Shown piece after piece: positions 24,371 through 34,569 of a stretch of DNA of 64,000 bases. The notes beneath the pieces were generated by a model. It was not told where the DNA came from, made no database searches, and worked only from the letters and a program-made list of their open reading frames with translations. Both the position numbers and the translations under genes were made by a program. This DNA comes from Acidovorax kalamii (GTDB lineage Bacteria > Pseudomonadota > Gammaproteobacteria > Burkholderiales > Burkholderiaceae_C). Where the stretch lies: assembly GCF_002245625.1 (NCBI RefSeq), contig NZ_NOIG01000009.1, positions 124,001 to 188,000 on the forward strand, read 5' to 3'. Positions within the stretch are counted from its first letter, which is position 1. Every line of letters starts with the position of its first letter.

Positions 24371-24919
24371 TCAGCGCCGCTGCAGCAGGGGCATGGAGCC
24401 CAGCGCGAACACCGAGTTCGGCACCCCCACCCGGGCCATCAGGGGGCGCGGCTTGGGCGGGAGTTTGGGCTTGGCAGCCACGGCGGGCGCGGCGTCTTCC
24501 AGTGCGCCCCCTTTTTCGAGCTGCTGGGCCACCAGGTCCTGCAAGGTGACCGACTGCAGGTACTCCATCACGCGCAGGTTGAAGGTGGACCACAGTTCGC
24601 CGGTCATGGACTTCACCTGCGCCGCTTGGCCCGCGCCCAGGTTCTGCAGGTCGTCGGCCTTGAGGTTCTCGACCGCCAGGATGATCTCGGCCACCGACAC
24701 CTGATCAGCGCGGCGGGCCAGCGTGTAGCCACCACCGGGCCCGCGCGTGCTGTCCACCAGCCCGGCACGGCGCAGGGCGCTGAACAGCTGCTCCAGGTAC
24801 GAAAGGGATGTGCCCTGGCGTGCACTGATGGTGGACAGGGCCACCGGCCGCATTTTCTGGCGCAGGGCAAGGTCGGTCATGGCCGACACGGCAAGTTGTC
24901 CTCTGGTAGTGATACGCAT
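24371..24919 (-). CDS. Rrf2/IscR-family regulator lacking the cluster-binding cysteines
   Basis: A 182-residue DNA-binding protein. The winged helix at residues ~1-80 is very IscR-like: MRITTRGQLAVSAMTDLALR, GTSLSYLEQLFSALRRAGLV, STRGPGGGYTLAR. Where IscR has three cysteines for a [2Fe-2S] cluster (residues ~92-104), this protein reads NLGAGQAAQVKSMTGELW with no cysteine. The C-terminal ~60 residues are Pro/Ala/Lys-rich and end SMPLLQRR. It cannot sense Fe-S status the usual way, so it is probably a divergent Rrf2 regulator. No isc genes are nearby. It is divergent from the NhaR-like gene across 171 bp. Confidence 0.82.
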   Translation of the reverse strand: MRITTRGQLAVSAMTDLALRQKMRPVALSTISARQGTSLSYLEQLFSALRRAGLVDSTRGPGGGYTLARRADQVSVAEIILAVENLKADDLQNLGAGQAAQVKSMTGELWSTFNLRVMEYLQSVTLQDLVAQQLEKGGALEDAAPAVAAKPKLPPKPRPLMARVGVPNSVFALGSMPLLQRR

Positions 24920-25018
24920 GGTTGCTACTCCTCAGAACAGGTTCTCATGAACGCTGACAGTTCCTTCCCGGGCGGAGCGCGCCACGGACAAGGGCCAAGC
25001 CTGCAATGTAGAGATTTT

Positions 25019-25033
25019 TATACTTCGCGTATA
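25019..25033. promoter_or_regulatory. 15-bp palindrome upstream of the LysR gene
   Basis: TATAC and GTATA flank TTCGC, 58 bp before the LysR-type ATG and in the divergent promoter region with the Rrf2 gene. Size and position suit a LysR-type binding site; AT-rich promoter sequence follows. Assignment is inference. Confidence 0.4.
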
Positions 25034-25090
25034 TTCGTTTTATTGAGCTTTATTGCTCGCTTTTTTCGAAGTGTTTCACTGAATCGCACC

Positions 25091-25987
25091 ATGAACTTCA
25101 AGCACCTGCGCTATTTCTGGACCGTGGCCAAAGCAGGCGGCGTGATGCGCGCTGGCGAGCAGCTGCACACCACCCCCCAGACGCTGTCCGGGCAGATCAA
25201 GCAGCTGGAGGAGTGGCTGGGCCACGACCTGTTCAGAAAGCGAGGCCGGGGCCTGGAGCTGACCAGCGAAGGCCGGGTAGCCCTGGGCTATGCCGAGCAG
25301 ATCTTTGCGCTGGGGGATGAGCTGGAGAAGTCCATCCGCCTGTCGCGCGGCCAGGAGAAACCGCTGGAGTTCCGCGTGGGGGTGGCCGACTCGATTGCCA
25401 AGTCGGTGGCCTACCATCTGCTGGAGCCCGCGTTGGGCATGCCACAACGGGTGCACATGACCTGCCACGAAGGGAAGTTTCCCGAGCTGATCGCGCAGCT
25501 GAGCCTGCACAAGCTCGACCTGGTGCTGGCAGACGAGCCGGTATCCAAGAAGATTGGTGTAAAAGCCTTCAACCACCCGCTGGGCACCAGCGGTATGAGT
25601 TTTTTGTGCGCACCCAGCCTGCGTGCCCAGCTGGAGGGGCCGTTTCCACAATGTCTGCATGGTGCACCCATGCTGATCCAGGGGCCCATGTCGTCAGTGC
25701 GGCAGCAACTGGACCATTGGCTCAACAAACACCACCTGCAGCCCCGCCTTGTCGGCGAGTTCGACGACAGTGCGCTCATGAACGCGTTTGGCCGCCAAGG
25801 CCGGGGCATTTTTACGTCCCCCACGGTACTGGACGAGGAGACCACCGCCCAGTTCGGCGTGGAGGTGATCGGCCGGTCCACCGAGCTGGTGGAAGAATTT
25901 TTCGCGATTTCCGTCGAGCGGCGGATCACGCACCCCTGCGTCGTTGCGATCACCAAGGCAGCCAAGGCCGATCTTTTTGCCCGCTGA
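25091..25987 (+). CDS. LysR-family regulator, NhaR-like
   Basis: A 298-residue transcription factor. The N-terminal HTH (MNFKHLRYFWTVAKAGGVMR, GEQLHTTPQTLSGQIKQLEE, LFRKRGRGLELTSEG) closely matches E. coli NhaR, including the ARAGE-like MRAGEQLHTTPQTLS. The effector domain covers ~90-295. NhaR activates the Na+/H+ antiporter gene nhaA in E. coli; no antiporter gene is in this window, so the target here is unknown. The ATG at 25091 is preceded by an AT-rich promoter region with a 15-bp palindrome; longer in-frame extensions overlap the divergent Rrf2 gene. Confidence 0.8.
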   Translation: MNFKHLRYFWTVAKAGGVMRAGEQLHTTPQTLSGQIKQLEEWLGHDLFRKRGRGLELTSEGRVALGYAEQIFALGDELEKSIRLSRGQEKPLEFRVGVADSIAKSVAYHLLEPALGMPQRVHMTCHEGKFPELIAQLSLHKLDLVLADEPVSKKIGVKAFNHPLGTSGMSFLCAPSLRAQLEGPFPQCLHGAPMLIQGPMSSVRQQLDHWLNKHHLQPRLVGEFDDSALMNAFGRQGRGIFTSPTVLDEETTAQFGVEVIGRSTELVEEFFAISVERRITHPCVVAITKAAKADLFAR

Positions 25988-26221
25988 AGAAGTCGTTTCA
26001 CTCCTGCCCACTGAACGGAAGATCAAGACGTTTCCTTCCGGATTCTGCGCCCGAAAGAACGTTGCATGGAGGGGCGGACTATGGACTTCCAGGCCCCGCT
26101 TCCGCTCCTGCCGCCCTTGGAGTCAGCGCAAAACAGATGGGGGCGCGCTGGTACTGCAACGAACCCACAGCGGTGAGCACAAGGCTCCAAGAGAAACGGC
26201 CCGATCCAAGATCGCAACGGC

Positions 26222-26254
26222 AAAAAAAAACGCCCACTGAGGAGTGGGCGTTTT
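26222..26254. terminator. Strong bidirectional intrinsic terminator
   Basis: CGCCCACT (26231-26238) pairs with AGTGGGCG (26243-26250) around GAGG. It is flanked by nine A residues on the left and TTTT on the right, so it works for the minus-strand tRNA and ribosomal transcript (long U-tract) and also for the plus-strand LysR gene. Confidence 0.85.
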
Positions 26255-26276
26255 GCAAAGCGGAGACCGCTGTATT

Positions 26277-26353
<77 letters not shown>

Positions 26354-26364
26354 GTAAGAAATAA

Positions 26365-26393
26365 ATTATACCCTATTATTCGGCAGCTGCCGA
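26365..26393 (-). promoter_or_regulatory. Promoter of the initiator tRNA, overlapping the rplQ end
   Basis: On the minus strand the -10 box is a perfect TATAAT (26365-26370), about 12 bases before the tRNA. TCGGCA at 26388-26393 is a plausible -35 at exactly 17 bp and lies within the last codons of rplQ. Confidence 0.6.
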
Positions 26394-26768
26394 ATTATTT
26401 TCGGTTTCTGCAGCGCGATCGACCAGTTCGACCAGTGCCATGGGCGCGTTGTCACCCACGCGGAAACCCATCTTCAGAATGCGGGTGTAACCACCGGGAC
26501 GCACCTTGAAACGGGGGCCCAGGTCGTTGAACAGCTTGGTCACGCTGTCGCGGTCGCGCAGGCGGTTGAAGGCCAGGCGGCGGTTGGCAACGGAGTCTTC
26601 CTTGGCCAGGGTGATCATGGGTTCGATCACGCGGCGCAGTTCCTTGGCCTTGGGGACGGTGGTCTTGATGGCCTCGTGCTCGATGAGCGAGTTCATCATG
26701 TTCTGCAGCATCGCGAGGCGGTGCGAACTGGTGCGGTTGAGTTTGCGGAGGCCGTGTCCGTGGCGCAT
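26376..26768 (-). CDS. rplQ: 50S ribosomal protein L17
   Basis: A 130-residue large-subunit protein lining the exit-tunnel region. It starts [20 protein letters not shown] and contains [20 protein letters not shown], both near-invariant in L17. The C-terminus ([11 protein letters not shown]) is slightly extended compared with E. coli L17 (127). It is the last gene of the alpha operon and sits 176 bp downstream of rpoA, with a terminator-like hairpin in between. An 18-bp perfect palindrome (26378-26395) covers its last codons. Confidence 0.97.
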   Translation of the reverse strand: MRHGHGLRKLNRTSSHRLAMLQNMMNSLIEHEAIKTTVPKAKELRRVIEPMITLAKEDSVANRRLAFNRLRDRDSVTKLFNDLGPRFKVRPGGYTRILKMGFRVGDNAPMALVELVDRAAETENNSAAAE

Positions 26769-26870
26769 GGTGCTTTCCTTCTACTGTCTATGTAATTAAA
26801 TCGGGCAGCCGTGTCAGGTACTGTCCGAGGCACTGTTCCCCTTTCGGAAGCATCCATCCGGGGAACGAAA

Positions 26871-26890
26871 AGTCCCCCTTGCGGAGGACT
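26871..26890 (-). terminator. Attenuator-like hairpin between rpoA and rplQ
   Basis: On the minus strand AGTCCTCC, loop GCAA, GGGGGACT (one G-U pair), followed by TTTTCG. A short stem and short U-run suggest partial termination or processing inside the operon rather than a full stop. A TTATAAT sequence lies just after the rpoA stop and could also be a weak promoter for rplQ. Confidence 0.45.
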
Positions 26891-26944
26891 TGGAAACCGC
26901 GCCCCCCGTTTTTTTTGGGGAGCCTACGATTATAAGGCGGCAGC

Positions 26945-27937
26945 TTAGCGCTTGTCCAGGCCCGCTGGTGGCCAGTTCTCGAGCTTCATGCCCAGCGTGA
27001 GGCCACGCGAGGCAAGCACTTCCTTGATTTCGTTGAGCGACTTGCGGCCCAGGTTAGGCGTCTTGAGCAGCTCGTTCTCGGTACGCTGGATCAGGTCACC
27101 GATGTAGTAGATGTTCTCGGCCTTCAGGCAGTTGGCAGAACGCACGGTCAGTTCCAGCTCGTCCACAGGGCGCAGCAGGATCGGGTCGAACGTGGCATTG
27201 CCACGAGGGCCTGCAGGTGCGTCGAACGCAGCCAGCTCGCCACCCTCCAGCTGCGCGAACACAGCCAGCTGTTCCACCAGGATCTTGGCCGAAGCACGCA
27301 CGGCGTCTTCGGCGGTGATGGCACCGTTGGTTTCGATCTCGACAACCAGCTTGTCCAGGTCAGTACGTTGTTCCACACGGGCGCTTTCCACGGTGTAGCT
27401 CACGCGCTTCACGGGGGAGAACGAAGCGTCCAGCACGATGCGGCCAATCGACTTGGTCGATTCGTCGGCATAGCGGCGCAGGTTGCCCGGCACGTAGCCG
27501 CGACCCTTCTCTACCTTGATCTGCATGTCCAGCTTCCCGCCAGCAGACAGGTTGGCGATCACGTGATCAGGGTTCACGATTTCGACATCGTGAGGGGTCT
27601 GGATATCACGGGCCGTCACCACGCCTTCGCCGTCCTTGCGCAGGCTCAGCGTGACCTCGTCGCGGTTGTGCAGCTTGAACACCACACCCTTGAGGTTCAG
27701 AAGGATGTTGACCACATCTTCCTGGACACCGTCGATCGACGAGTACTCATGCAGAACGCCTGCAATGGTGACTTCCGTCGCTGCGTAACCCACCATGGAC
27801 GAGAGCAGGACGCGCCGGATGGCGTTGCCCAGCGTGTGGCCGTAACCACGCTCGAACGGCTCCAGCGCGACCTTGGCACGGTTGTGGCCAAGCTGCTCGA
27901 CATTGATCGCCTTGGGTTTCAGCAAATTGGTTTGCAT
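26945..27937 (-). CDS. rpoA: DNA-directed RNA polymerase subunit alpha
   Basis: A 330-residue subunit that dimerises to start polymerase assembly and binds UP elements and activators. The N-terminal domain includes [20 protein letters not shown]. The C-terminal domain begins near residue 245 ([20 protein letters not shown]) with the Arg-Ser-Ala-Asn promoter-contact loop, and continues [16 protein letters not shown]. The length matches E. coli (329). It is located between rpsD and rplQ as in the alpha operon. Confidence 0.98.
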   Translation of the reverse strand: MQTNLLKPKAINVEQLGHNRAKVALEPFERGYGHTLGNAIRRVLLSSMVGYAATEVTIAGVLHEYSSIDGVQEDVVNILLNLKGVVFKLHNRDEVTLSLRKDGEGVVTARDIQTPHDVEIVNPDHVIANLSAGGKLDMQIKVEKGRGYVPGNLRRYADESTKSIGRIVLDASFSPVKRVSYTVESARVEQRTDLDKLVVEIETNGAITAEDAVRASAKILVEQLAVFAQLEGGELAAFDAPAGPRGNATFDPILLRPVDELELTVRSANCLKAENIYYIGDLIQRTENELLKTPNLGRKSLNEIKEVLASRGLTLGMKLENWPPAGLDKR

Positions 27938-28050
27938 TCAGACTTCCTCTCAATACCCCCAGCTCGTTACACCGGTAAGGCTGGTGAAGCGCCTAAACCG
28001 CGATGCCTCGCGGTTCAGGGACGGTTTTCTTGATTGACTGACTCGCCCGA

Positions 28051-28674
28051 TTAGCGCGAGTACAACTCAACGATCAGCGATTCGTTGATGTCGGCACCGA
28101 ATTCATCACGGTCAGGCGTCTTCTTGAAGATGCCTTCTGCCTTGTCGGCGTTCACTTCCACCCACGCAGGCATGCCAACTTGGGCTGCCAGTTGCAGGGC
28201 TTCCACAACGCGGGCTTGCTTCTTGGACTTTTCACGCACAGCCACCACATCACCGGCCTTGACCAGGTAAGAAGCGATGTTCACGGACTTTCCGTTCACG
28301 GTGATCGCTTTGTGGGACACCAGCTGGCGTGCTTCGGCGCGGGTCGAACCGAAACCCATGCGGTACACGACGTTGTCCAGACGCGATTCCAGCAGGAACA
28401 GCAGGTTGGCGCCGGTGTTGCCCTTCTTGCCATCTGCGGCTTCGAAGTAGCGGCGGAACTGCTTTTCCAGCACGCCGTACATGCGCTTGACCTTCTGCTT
28501 TTCGCGCAGTTGCAGGCCGTAGTCGGAGGTACGTGCACCCGAAGTGCGGCCATGTTGGCCGGGCTTGGAGTCGAACTTGGACTTGTCAGCGATCGAGCGC
28601 CGAGCGCTCTTCAGGAACAGGTCCGTGCCTTCACGGCGGGAGAGTTTGGCCTTGGGGCCGAGGTAACGTGCCAC
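28051..28674 (-). CDS. rpsD: 30S ribosomal protein S4
   Basis: A 207-residue primary 16S rRNA-binding protein and, in E. coli, the translational repressor of the alpha operon. It starts [20 protein letters not shown] and carries the S4 RNA-binding domain ([39 protein letters not shown]). The start codon is GTG (28672-28674) with AAGGAAG upstream. The 91-bp gap before it contains two hairpins, so S4-type feedback control at this point is possible. Confidence 0.97.
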   Translation of the reverse strand: MARYLGPKAKLSRREGTDLFLKSARRSIADKSKFDSKPGQHGRTSGARTSDYGLQLREKQKVKRMYGVLEKQFRRYFEAADGKKGNTGANLLFLLESRLDNVVYRMGFGSTRAEARQLVSHKAITVNGKSVNIASYLVKAGDVVAVREKSKKQARVVEALQLAAQVGMPAWVEVNADKAEGIFKKTPDRDEFGADINESLIVELYSR

Positions 28675-28697
28675 TTGAGCTTCCTTTGTGTCATCTA

Positions 28698-28747
28698 CCG
28701 CAAACCATTGCGGGAGCCGCCTGAGGCGCTTGCGCGTTCACAGGCGG
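28698..28747 (-). promoter_or_regulatory. Two hairpins in the rpsD leader
   Basis: Between rpsK and rpsD. CCGCAA and TTGCGG (28698-28713) close a 4-base loop, and CCGCCTG and CAGGCGG (28717-28747) close a 17-base loop. The first shares 13 bases (ACCGCAAACCATT, plus strand) with the rplN leader hairpin at 35365-35377. They may be a feedback control site; not proven. Confidence 0.4.
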
Positions 28748-28765
28748 CGGTGGGCTTTGAGAAAA

Positions 28766-29170
28766 TTAGATACGACGGCGCTTTTGAGGGCGGCAGCCGT
28801 TGTGGGGCACAGGCGTCACGTCGGAGATCGACGTGATGCGAATGCCCAGCGCGCCCAGAGCGCGCACCGAGGATTCACGGCCAGGACCAGGACCCTTGAT
28901 TTCAACGTCAAGGTTCTTGATGCCTTGGTCGATGGCAGCGCGACCTGCGACTTCCGAAGCCACCTGGGCTGCGAAAGGAGTGGACTTGCGCGAGCCCTTG
29001 AAACCTTGGCCACCGGACGAAGCCCACGACAGAGCGTTGCCCTGGCGATCGGTGATCGTGATGATGGTGTTGTTGAACGAGGCGTGCACGTGGGCAATGC
29101 CGTCCGAAACGTTTTTCCGGACCTTCTTGCGGACGCGCTGAGCTGCGTTATTGGCAGGAGACTTAGCCAT
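28766..29170 (-). CDS. rpsK: 30S ribosomal protein S11
   Basis: A 134-residue platform protein. Conserved stretches are [40 protein letters not shown] and the C-terminal [20 protein letters not shown]. The N-terminal basic tail ([14 protein letters not shown]) is longer than in E. coli. It lies 16 bp after rpsM. Confidence 0.98.
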   Translation of the reverse strand: MAKSPANNAAQRVRKKVRKNVSDGIAHVHASFNNTIITITDRQGNALSWASSGGQGFKGSRKSTPFAAQVASEVAGRAAIDQGIKNLDVEIKGPGPGRESSVRALGALGIRITSISDVTPVPHNGCRPQKRRRI

Positions 29171-29186
29171 GATGATCTTTCAATCT

Positions 29187-29552
29187 TTATTTCTTCAGTG
29201 CAGCAGCACCCTTGCGCGGACCCTTGCGGGTGCGTGCATTGGTACGGGTGCGCTGGCCACGCATTGGCAGACCGCGGCGATGGCGGAAGCCACGATAGCA
29301 GCCGATGTCCATCAAACGCTTGATGTTCATCGTGGTTTCGCGGCGCAGGTCACCTTCAATGGTGAACTGCTCGATTTGCTCGCGAATTTTTTCCAGATCG
29401 CCGTCCGTCAGATCCTTGATCTTCTTGGAGTAAGCGATACCAGTTGCTTCGCAGATCTTGCGAGCGCGGGTGCGACCAATGCCAAAAATGGCGGTCAAAC
29501 CGATTTCCGCGTGCTTGTGCGGCGGAATGTTAATGCCAGCGATACGTGCCAT
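29187..29552 (-). CDS. rpsM: 30S ribosomal protein S13
   Basis: A 121-residue head protein contacting P-site tRNA and the 50S subunit. It starts [20 protein letters not shown] and ends with the basic tail [20 protein letters not shown]. It is the first protein of the alpha group, 23 bp after rpmJ. Confidence 0.98.
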   Translation of the reverse strand: MARIAGINIPPHKHAEIGLTAIFGIGRTRARKICEATGIAYSKKIKDLTDGDLEKIREQIEQFTIEGDLRRETTMNIKRLMDIGCYRGFRHRRGLPMRGQRTRTNARTRKGPRKGAAALKK

Positions 29553-29575
29553 ATGCGTCCTCTAATACTTTCCAA

Positions 29576-29689
29576 TCAACCTTGGCGCTGCTTGTGACGC
29601 AGATCCGTGCAGATCACACGCACCACACCCTTGCGGCGGATGATCTTGCAGTTGCGGCAGATTTTTTTGACCGAAGCCGAAACTCTCAT
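29576..29689 (-). CDS. rpmJ: 50S ribosomal protein L36
   Basis: A 37-residue zinc-ribbon protein read from ATG at 29689: [20 protein letters not shown], then [17 protein letters not shown]. Three Cys and one His (ICRNC, ICTDLRH) form the zinc site, so this is the zinc-containing (C+) form. In many bacteria infA lies between secY and rpmJ; here the 146-bp gap before rpmJ has no room for it. Confidence 0.96.
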   Translation of the reverse strand: MRVSASVKKICRNCKIIRRKGVVRVICTDLRHKQRQG

Positions 29690-29835
29690 TGCATTCTCCT
29701 AAAACTTTTCCATCCGTCCCGGCTGCTTCGCACGGAACACAATTTGTGCCCGCGAAAAATCGTGGGGCGCCAACTTAATCGACATTCAGTCGTTTGCAAG
29801 CGGCACCGCCATGCGGCTACCGCTTTCCGTCATCC

Positions 29836-31155
29836 TCAACCGCCGGGATTGCCCTTGAAATTGGCTTTCTTGAGCAGCGACTCGTACTGTTGCGACATCA
29901 TGTAGTTCTGGACCTGGGCCATGAAGTCCATGGTCACGACCACAATGATCAGCAGTGATGTTCCGCCGAAGTAAAACGGAACGTTGTACTTCAGGATCAG
30001 AAACTCTGGCAGCAGGCACACAAAGGTGATGTACATGGCACCGGCCAAAGTCAGGCGGACCAGGATTTTATCGATGTAGCGTGCGGTCTGCTCACCTGGG
30101 CGAATGCCCGGGATGAACGCACCACTCTTCTTCAGGTTGTCTGCAGTTTCACGGCTGTTGAAAACCAGCGCCGTATAGAAGAAACAGAAGAAGATGATCG
30201 CTGCGGCATAGAACATCACATAGATGGGCTGACCAGGAGTCAGAGCACCCGAAATGTCCTTCAACCAACGCATCGACTCACCAGCACTGAACCAGTTCAC
30301 CACCGTTGCAGGCAGCAGGATGATCGACGAGGCAAAGATCGGAGGAATCACACCCGCCATGTTCAGCTTGAGGGGCAAGTGCGACGATTGACCACCGTAC
30401 ACCTTGTTCCCCACCTGACGACGGGCATAGTTCACCAAAATCTTGCGTTGGCCACGCTCAACAAACACCACGAAGTAAGTCACCAGACCGACCACGAGGA
30501 CGATGAAGATGGCCGCCAGGATGCTCATCGCACCAGTACGCACCAGTTCCAGCAGTCCACCGATCGAACTCGGCAAACCCGCAGCGATGCCAGCGAAGAT
30601 GAGGATGGAAATACCATTCCCCAGGCCCCGCTCAGTGATTTGCTCACCCAGCCACATCAAGAACATCGTACCGGCGGTCAAACTCACCACAGCCGTCAGA
30701 CGGAAACCAAAGCCAGGGCTCAACACCAAGCCAGCCGAGCTTTCCAGCGCCACAGCAATGCCCAGCGACTGGAACAGGGCCAAGCCCAGTGTGCCGTAAC
30801 GGGTGTACTGCGTGATCTTCCGACGACCGGCTTCACCTTCTTTTTTCAGCTGCTCAAACGCGGGCAACACGTAGGTCATCAGCTGCATGATGATCGACGC
30901 CGAGATGTACGGCATGATCCCCAAGGCGAAGACCGTGAAGCGCGACAGTGCACCACCCGAGAACATGTTGAACAGGTTCAGGATGCCGCCTTGCTGGCCG
31001 CTGAAAAGCTGCTGAAGTTGGGCTGGATCGATACCGGGCACAGGGATATGAGCCCCGATGCGATACACGACCAGCGCAAGCAACAGAAAAACCAGACGAC
31101 GACGCAGGTCGCCGAACTTGCCGGTCTTTGCAATTTGAGCCGCGCTAGTAGCCAC
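29836..31155 (-). CDS. secY: Protein translocase subunit SecY
   Basis: A 439-residue channel protein of the Sec translocon with ten membrane spans. The N-terminus has [20 protein letters not shown] and [13 protein letters not shown]. The family signature [20 protein letters not shown] is near residue 80, and the cytoplasmic loop arginine region [20 protein letters not shown] is near 350. It sits between rplO and rpmJ as in the spc operon. Confidence 0.98.
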   Translation of the reverse strand: MATSAAQIAKTGKFGDLRRRLVFLLLALVVYRIGAHIPVPGIDPAQLQQLFSGQQGGILNLFNMFSGGALSRFTVFALGIMPYISASIIMQLMTYVLPAFEQLKKEGEAGRRKITQYTRYGTLGLALFQSLGIAVALESSAGLVLSPGFGFRLTAVVSLTAGTMFLMWLGEQITERGLGNGISILIFAGIAAGLPSSIGGLLELVRTGAMSILAAIFIVLVVGLVTYFVVFVERGQRKILVNYARRQVGNKVYGGQSSHLPLKLNMAGVIPPIFASSIILLPATVVNWFSAGESMRWLKDISGALTPGQPIYVMFYAAAIIFFCFFYTALVFNSRETADNLKKSGAFIPGIRPGEQTARYIDKILVRLTLAGAMYITFVCLLPEFLILKYNVPFYFGGTSLLIIVVVTMDFMAQVQNYMMSQQYESLLKKANFKGNPGG

Positions 31156-31179
31156 AGGTGCCTTCCTTCAGTGCCGAAC

Positions 31180-31611
31180 TCAGGCGACGCTGCCGCCAGC
31201 AGCCTCGATGGCTGCCTTGGCACCTGCCGTGGCGCCCACACCGTTCAGCTTGACCGCCTTGGTGAGGGAACCGCTCTTGATCACCTTGACCACCTTGGCC
31301 AGCTCGCCGATCAGGCCGGCTTGCTTGAGTGCCAGGACATCCACTTCGGCCAAGCCGAGTTGGTCCAGAGCCGTCAGCGTCACTTCTGCATTGAACTTGA
31401 GCAGGTGCGACTTGAAGCCGCGCTTGGGCAAGCGACGTTGCAGAGGCATTTGGCCGCCTTCGAAGCCCACCTTGTGGTAACCACCGGAGCGGGACTTCTG
31501 GCCCTTGTGACCACGGCCAGCGGTCTTGCCCAGGCCGGAGCCGATACCACGGCCTACACGGCGCTTGGCATGCTTGGCGCCGTCTGCGGGCTTGATGCTA
31601 TTGAGTTCCAT
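31180..31611 (-). CDS. rplO: 50S ribosomal protein L15
   Basis: A 143-residue early-assembly protein. It starts [20 protein letters not shown] with the glycine-rich [20 protein letters not shown] and [20 protein letters not shown], typical of L15. Ten bases separate it from rpmD. Confidence 0.98.
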   Translation of the reverse strand: MELNSIKPADGAKHAKRRVGRGIGSGLGKTAGRGHKGQKSRSGGYHKVGFEGGQMPLQRRLPKRGFKSHLLKFNAEVTLTALDQLGLAEVDVLALKQAGLIGELAKVVKVIKSGSLTKAVKLNGVGATAGAKAAIEAAGGSVA

Positions 31612-31621
31612 GATCTATCTC

Positions 31622-31804
31622 TCAGACGATTTTGACCAGGTAGCTGATCTTGTTAATCATGCCGCGCACTTCGGGCGTGTCCTGCAGCTCGCTCACGCTG
31701 TTGAGCTTGCGCAGGCCCAGGCCGCGAACGGTGGCGCGGTGCGATTCCTTGGTGCCAATCGGGCTGCGCACCAGTTGAATCTTGACGGTTTGTTGCGTAG
31801 TCAT
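31622..31804 (-). CDS. rpmD: 50S ribosomal protein L30
   Basis: A 60-residue protein. [20 protein letters not shown] and [20 protein letters not shown] are the bacterial L30 signature. The ATG at 31804 is preferred; an in-frame TTG two codons earlier has no better ribosome site. It is located between rpsE and rplO. Confidence 0.97.
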   Translation of the reverse strand: MTTQQTVKIQLVRSPIGTKESHRATVRGLGLRKLNSVSELQDTPEVRGMINKISYLVKIV

Positions 31805-31818
31805 ATTCAAACTCCGGT

Positions 31819-32337
31819 TCAGGCGAAGATGTCTTCGACCGTCTTGCCGCGCTTGGCAGCAACATTCGACGGAGTCGTCGAATTGACGAGCGCATCGAAC
31901 GTGGCGCGAACCATGTTGTACGGGTTGGACGAGCCATGGCTCTTGGCCACGATATCGGTCACACCCAGCACTTCGAAGACTGCGCGCATAGGACCGCCAG
32001 CGATGATACCGGTACCCTTGGGGGCGGGCGCCATCATCACAACAGCGGCGCCATGGTGGCCCGTCACATTGTGGTGAATGGTGCCGTTCTTCAGTGACAC
32101 CTTGACCATGTTGCGGCGGGCTTCTTCCATCGCCTTTTGCACAGCAGCAGGCACTTCCTTGGACTTGCCCTTGCCCATGCCAACGCGGCCGTCACCGTCG
32201 CCAACCACCGTCAGTGCGGCGAAACCGAGAATACGGCCACCCTTCACGACTTTGGTCACGCGGTTGACCGCGATCATTTTTTCGCGCAGACCGTCGTCTT
32301 GACCTTCGCTCTGCACTTTGGGTTGAAATTTAGCCAT
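31819..32337 (-). CDS. rpsE: 30S ribosomal protein S5
   Basis: A 172-residue decoding-fidelity protein. It contains [20 protein letters not shown] and the S5 C-terminal fold [20 protein letters not shown]. The conserved loop around VTKVVKGGR is where spectinomycin-resistance changes occur in other bacteria; it looks wild type here. Confidence 0.98.
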   Translation of the reverse strand: MAKFQPKVQSEGQDDGLREKMIAVNRVTKVVKGGRILGFAALTVVGDGDGRVGMGKGKSKEVPAAVQKAMEEARRNMVKVSLKNGTIHHNVTGHHGAAVVMMAPAPKGTGIIAGGPMRAVFEVLGVTDIVAKSHGSSNPYNMVRATFDALVNSTTPSNVAAKRGKTVEDIFA

Positions 32338-32354
32338 TTTGTATTCCGCTCCGC

Positions 32355-32720
32355 TTAGAACTGCAGGCCGGCTTCACGGGCTGCGTCGGCCAGGGCCTTG
32401 ACGCGACCGTGGTAGGCAAAGCCTGCGCGATCAAATGCAACCTTCTCGACGCCTGCTGCCTTCGCCTTTTCAGCGATGCGCTTGCCGATGATCTGGGCTG
32501 CAGCGGCATTGCCACCCTTGCCCGAACCGCCGAGCGACTTGCGCACATCGGCTTCGGCCGTGGAAGCGCTGGCCAGCACCTTGCTGCCGTCGCCAGAAAT
32601 CACACTGGCGTAGATATGGAGGTTCGTACGGTTCACGGTGAGACGCGCCACGCCTTGCTGTGCAATGCGGATGCGTGTCTGACGCGAACGACGAAGACGC
32701 TGCTCTTTCTTGGTCAACAT
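32355..32720 (-). CDS. rplR: 50S ribosomal protein L18
   Basis: A 121-residue 5S rRNA-binding protein. [20 protein letters not shown] at the basic N-terminus, [20 protein letters not shown], and C-terminal [20 protein letters not shown] are diagnostic. It lies 17 bp before rpsE. Confidence 0.98.
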   Translation of the reverse strand: MLTKKEQRLRRSRQTRIRIAQQGVARLTVNRTNLHIYASVISGDGSKVLASASTAEADVRKSLGGSGKGGNAAAAQIIGKRIAEKAKAAGVEKVAFDRAGFAYHGRVKALADAAREAGLQF

Positions 32721-32731
32721 GTTGCAGCTCC

Positions 32732-33265
32732 TTATTTCTTCTTGGTCTCTTTGATCGTGATCTTTTCGTCCGCATAACGGATGCCCTTGCCCTTGTAAGG
32801 CTCGGGAGGACGAACAGCACGGATCTCGGCAGCGATTTGACCGACGCGTTGACGGTCAGCGCCCTTGATCACCACTTCCGTGGGGGTAGGGGTAGCCACC
32901 GTGATGCCAGCGGGCATTTCGATGTTGACCGGATGCGAGTAACCGACAGCCAGGTTCAGCTTGGAACCCGAAGCGGCGGCCTTGTAGCCCACGCCCACCA
33001 GGCTCAGCTTCTTCTCAAAGCCCTTGCTGACACCGACCACCATGTTGTTGACCAACTGGCGAATCGTGCCGCTCATGGCGTTGGCTTCGCGGGAGTCGTT
33101 GACGGGCTCAAAGCTGAGCTTGCCGTCATTGCTCGACACCTTCACCAGCACGTTTTGTGCAAGCGACAGGGCGCCGCCAGAACCCTTCACGGAGATCTGG
33201 TCATCTTTCACGGACACATCCACACCTGCGGGGATGGTCACGGGCATTTTTCCTACTCGGGACAT
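32732..33265 (-). CDS. rplF: 50S ribosomal protein L6
   Basis: A 177-residue two-domain protein near the sarcin-ricin loop. It begins [20 protein letters not shown], with [20 protein letters not shown] in the second repeat and [20 protein letters not shown] at the C-terminus. It lies 11 bp before rplR. Confidence 0.98.
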   Translation of the reverse strand: MSRVGKMPVTIPAGVDVSVKDDQISVKGSGGALSLAQNVLVKVSSNDGKLSFEPVNDSREANAMSGTIRQLVNNMVVGVSKGFEKKLSLVGVGYKAAASGSKLNLAVGYSHPVNIEMPAGITVATPTPTEVVIKGADRQRVGQIAAEIRAVRPPEPYKGKGIRYADEKITIKETKKK

Positions 33266-33290
33266 TTCAGTTTCTCCTCAATGCCGCGGG

Positions 33291-33686
33291 TTAGGCCACG
33301 TAGCACAGCACTTCGCCACCAACACCGGTAGCGCGCGCCTTGCGGTCGGTCATCACGCCCTTGGGCGTCGTGACAATTGCCACACCCAGACCGTTCATGA
33401 CTTGTGGAATGGAATCACGGCCTTTGTAGACACGCAGACCAGGGCGGCTGACGCGCTCGATGCGCTCAATCACGGGGCGGCCTGCGTAGTACTTCAGGGC
33501 AATTTCGAGTTCCGACTTGCCAGCTTCGGTTTTCACCTGGAAGCCGTCGATATAACCTTCGTCCTTCAGCACCTGGGCGATGGCGATCTTCACTTTGGAA
33601 GAAGGCACCAGAACCGTGGCCTTGGAGACCATCTGTGCATTACGGATGCGGGTCAGCAAGTCAGCGATGGGATCACTCATGCTCAT
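33291..33686 (-). CDS. rpsH: 30S ribosomal protein S8
   Basis: A 131-residue primary rRNA-binding protein and, in E. coli, the translational repressor of the spc operon. [20 protein letters not shown] at the N-terminus and STSKGVM-type [20 protein letters not shown] at the C-terminus. The ATG at 33686 matches the family start; an upstream in-frame start would read through the rpsN gene. Confidence 0.97.
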   Translation of the reverse strand: MSMSDPIADLLTRIRNAQMVSKATVLVPSSKVKIAIAQVLKDEGYIDGFQVKTEAGKSELEIALKYYAGRPVIERIERVSRPGLRVYKGRDSIPQVMNGLGVAIVTTPKGVMTDRKARATGVGGEVLCYVA

Positions 33687-33706
33687 GTTTAATCTCTCCT
33701 GCCTGC

Positions 33707-34012
33707 TTACCAGCTGGCCTTGGTGACACCAGGGATGTCGCCATTGAAAGCCAGTTCGCGGATCTTGGCGCGGGCCAGACCGAATTGACGGAAGGTGCCG
33801 CGTGGACGACCGGTGATTTCGCAACGGTTGCGCTGACGCGTGGGGTTGGCATTGCGTGGGAGCTTCTGCAGGCCCAGACGGGCTGCATCACGCTCTTCGT
33901 CACTGCGCTTGGCATCGCCAGCGATTGCCTTCAGTTCCGCATACTTGGTTGCGTACTTGGCTGCCAGTTTTTCGCGCTTCAGTTCGCGCTGGATCAAAGC
34001 TACTTTAGCCAT
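33707..34012 (-). CDS. rpsN: 30S ribosomal protein S14
   Basis: A 101-residue long-form S14 without zinc cysteines (the C- form). [20 protein letters not shown] at the N-terminus; [20 protein letters not shown] and C-terminal [11 protein letters not shown] are conserved. It lies 8 bp after rplE. Confidence 0.98.
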   Translation of the reverse strand: MAKVALIQRELKREKLAAKYATKYAELKAIAGDAKRSDEERDAARLGLQKLPRNANPTRQRNRCEITGRPRGTFRQFGLARAKIRELAFNGDIPGVTKASW

Positions 34013-34020
34013 GCTTCGCC

Positions 34021-34560
34021 TCAGTTCTTGAACGGGAAACGGAAACCAGCGAGAAGCGCCTTGGCTTCTTCGTCGGACTTGGCCGTCGTGGTGATGCTGA
34101 TATTGAGACCGCGCAAAGCGTCAACCTTGTCGTACTCAATTTCAGGGAAGATGATCTGTTCTTTGACGCCGATGTTGTAGTTGCCACGGCCGTCAAAGGC
34201 GCGACCGGAGATACCACGGAAGTCACGGACGCGGGGCAGAGCCACGGTCACGAAACGGTCCAGGAACTCATACATCTGCACGCCACGCAGCGTGACCATG
34301 CAACCGATGGCCTGGCCTTCGCGGATCTTGAAACCGGCGATAGCCTTCTTGGCCTTGGTCACCACAGGCTTCTGACCAGCAATCTTGGTCAGGTCGGCCA
34401 CGGCGTTGTCCATCACCTTCTTGTCCGAGACTGCCTCGCTCACGCCCATGTTCAGGGTGATCTTGGTCAGACGGGGAACCTGCATCGGCGAGGTGTAACC
34501 GAACTGCTTGGTCAGCTCGGGAGCGATCTTGTCGCGGTAAATGTCTTGGAGTCGTGCCAT
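34021..34560 (-). CDS. rplE: 50S ribosomal protein L5
   Basis: A 179-residue 5S rRNA-binding protein. [40 protein letters not shown] and C-terminal [20 protein letters not shown] are L5 hallmarks. It lies 9 bp after rplX. Confidence 0.98.
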   Translation of the reverse strand: MARLQDIYRDKIAPELTKQFGYTSPMQVPRLTKITLNMGVSEAVSDKKVMDNAVADLTKIAGQKPVVTKAKKAIAGFKIREGQAIGCMVTLRGVQMYEFLDRFVTVALPRVRDFRGISGRAFDGRGNYNIGVKEQIIFPEIEYDKVDALRGLNISITTTAKSDEEAKALLAGFRFPFKN

Positions 34561-34569
34561 GTTTACCCC

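Noticed and set aside
25988..26221. Possible short genes in the 234 bp after the LysR gene.
   Set aside because: Small frames exist but have no ribosome site, conserved motif or coding bias; I see only the leader-like sequence before the terminator.
29690..29835. Possible infA between secY and rpmJ.
   Set aside because: The 146-bp gap has no IF-1-like frame and is too short for the 72-residue protein.
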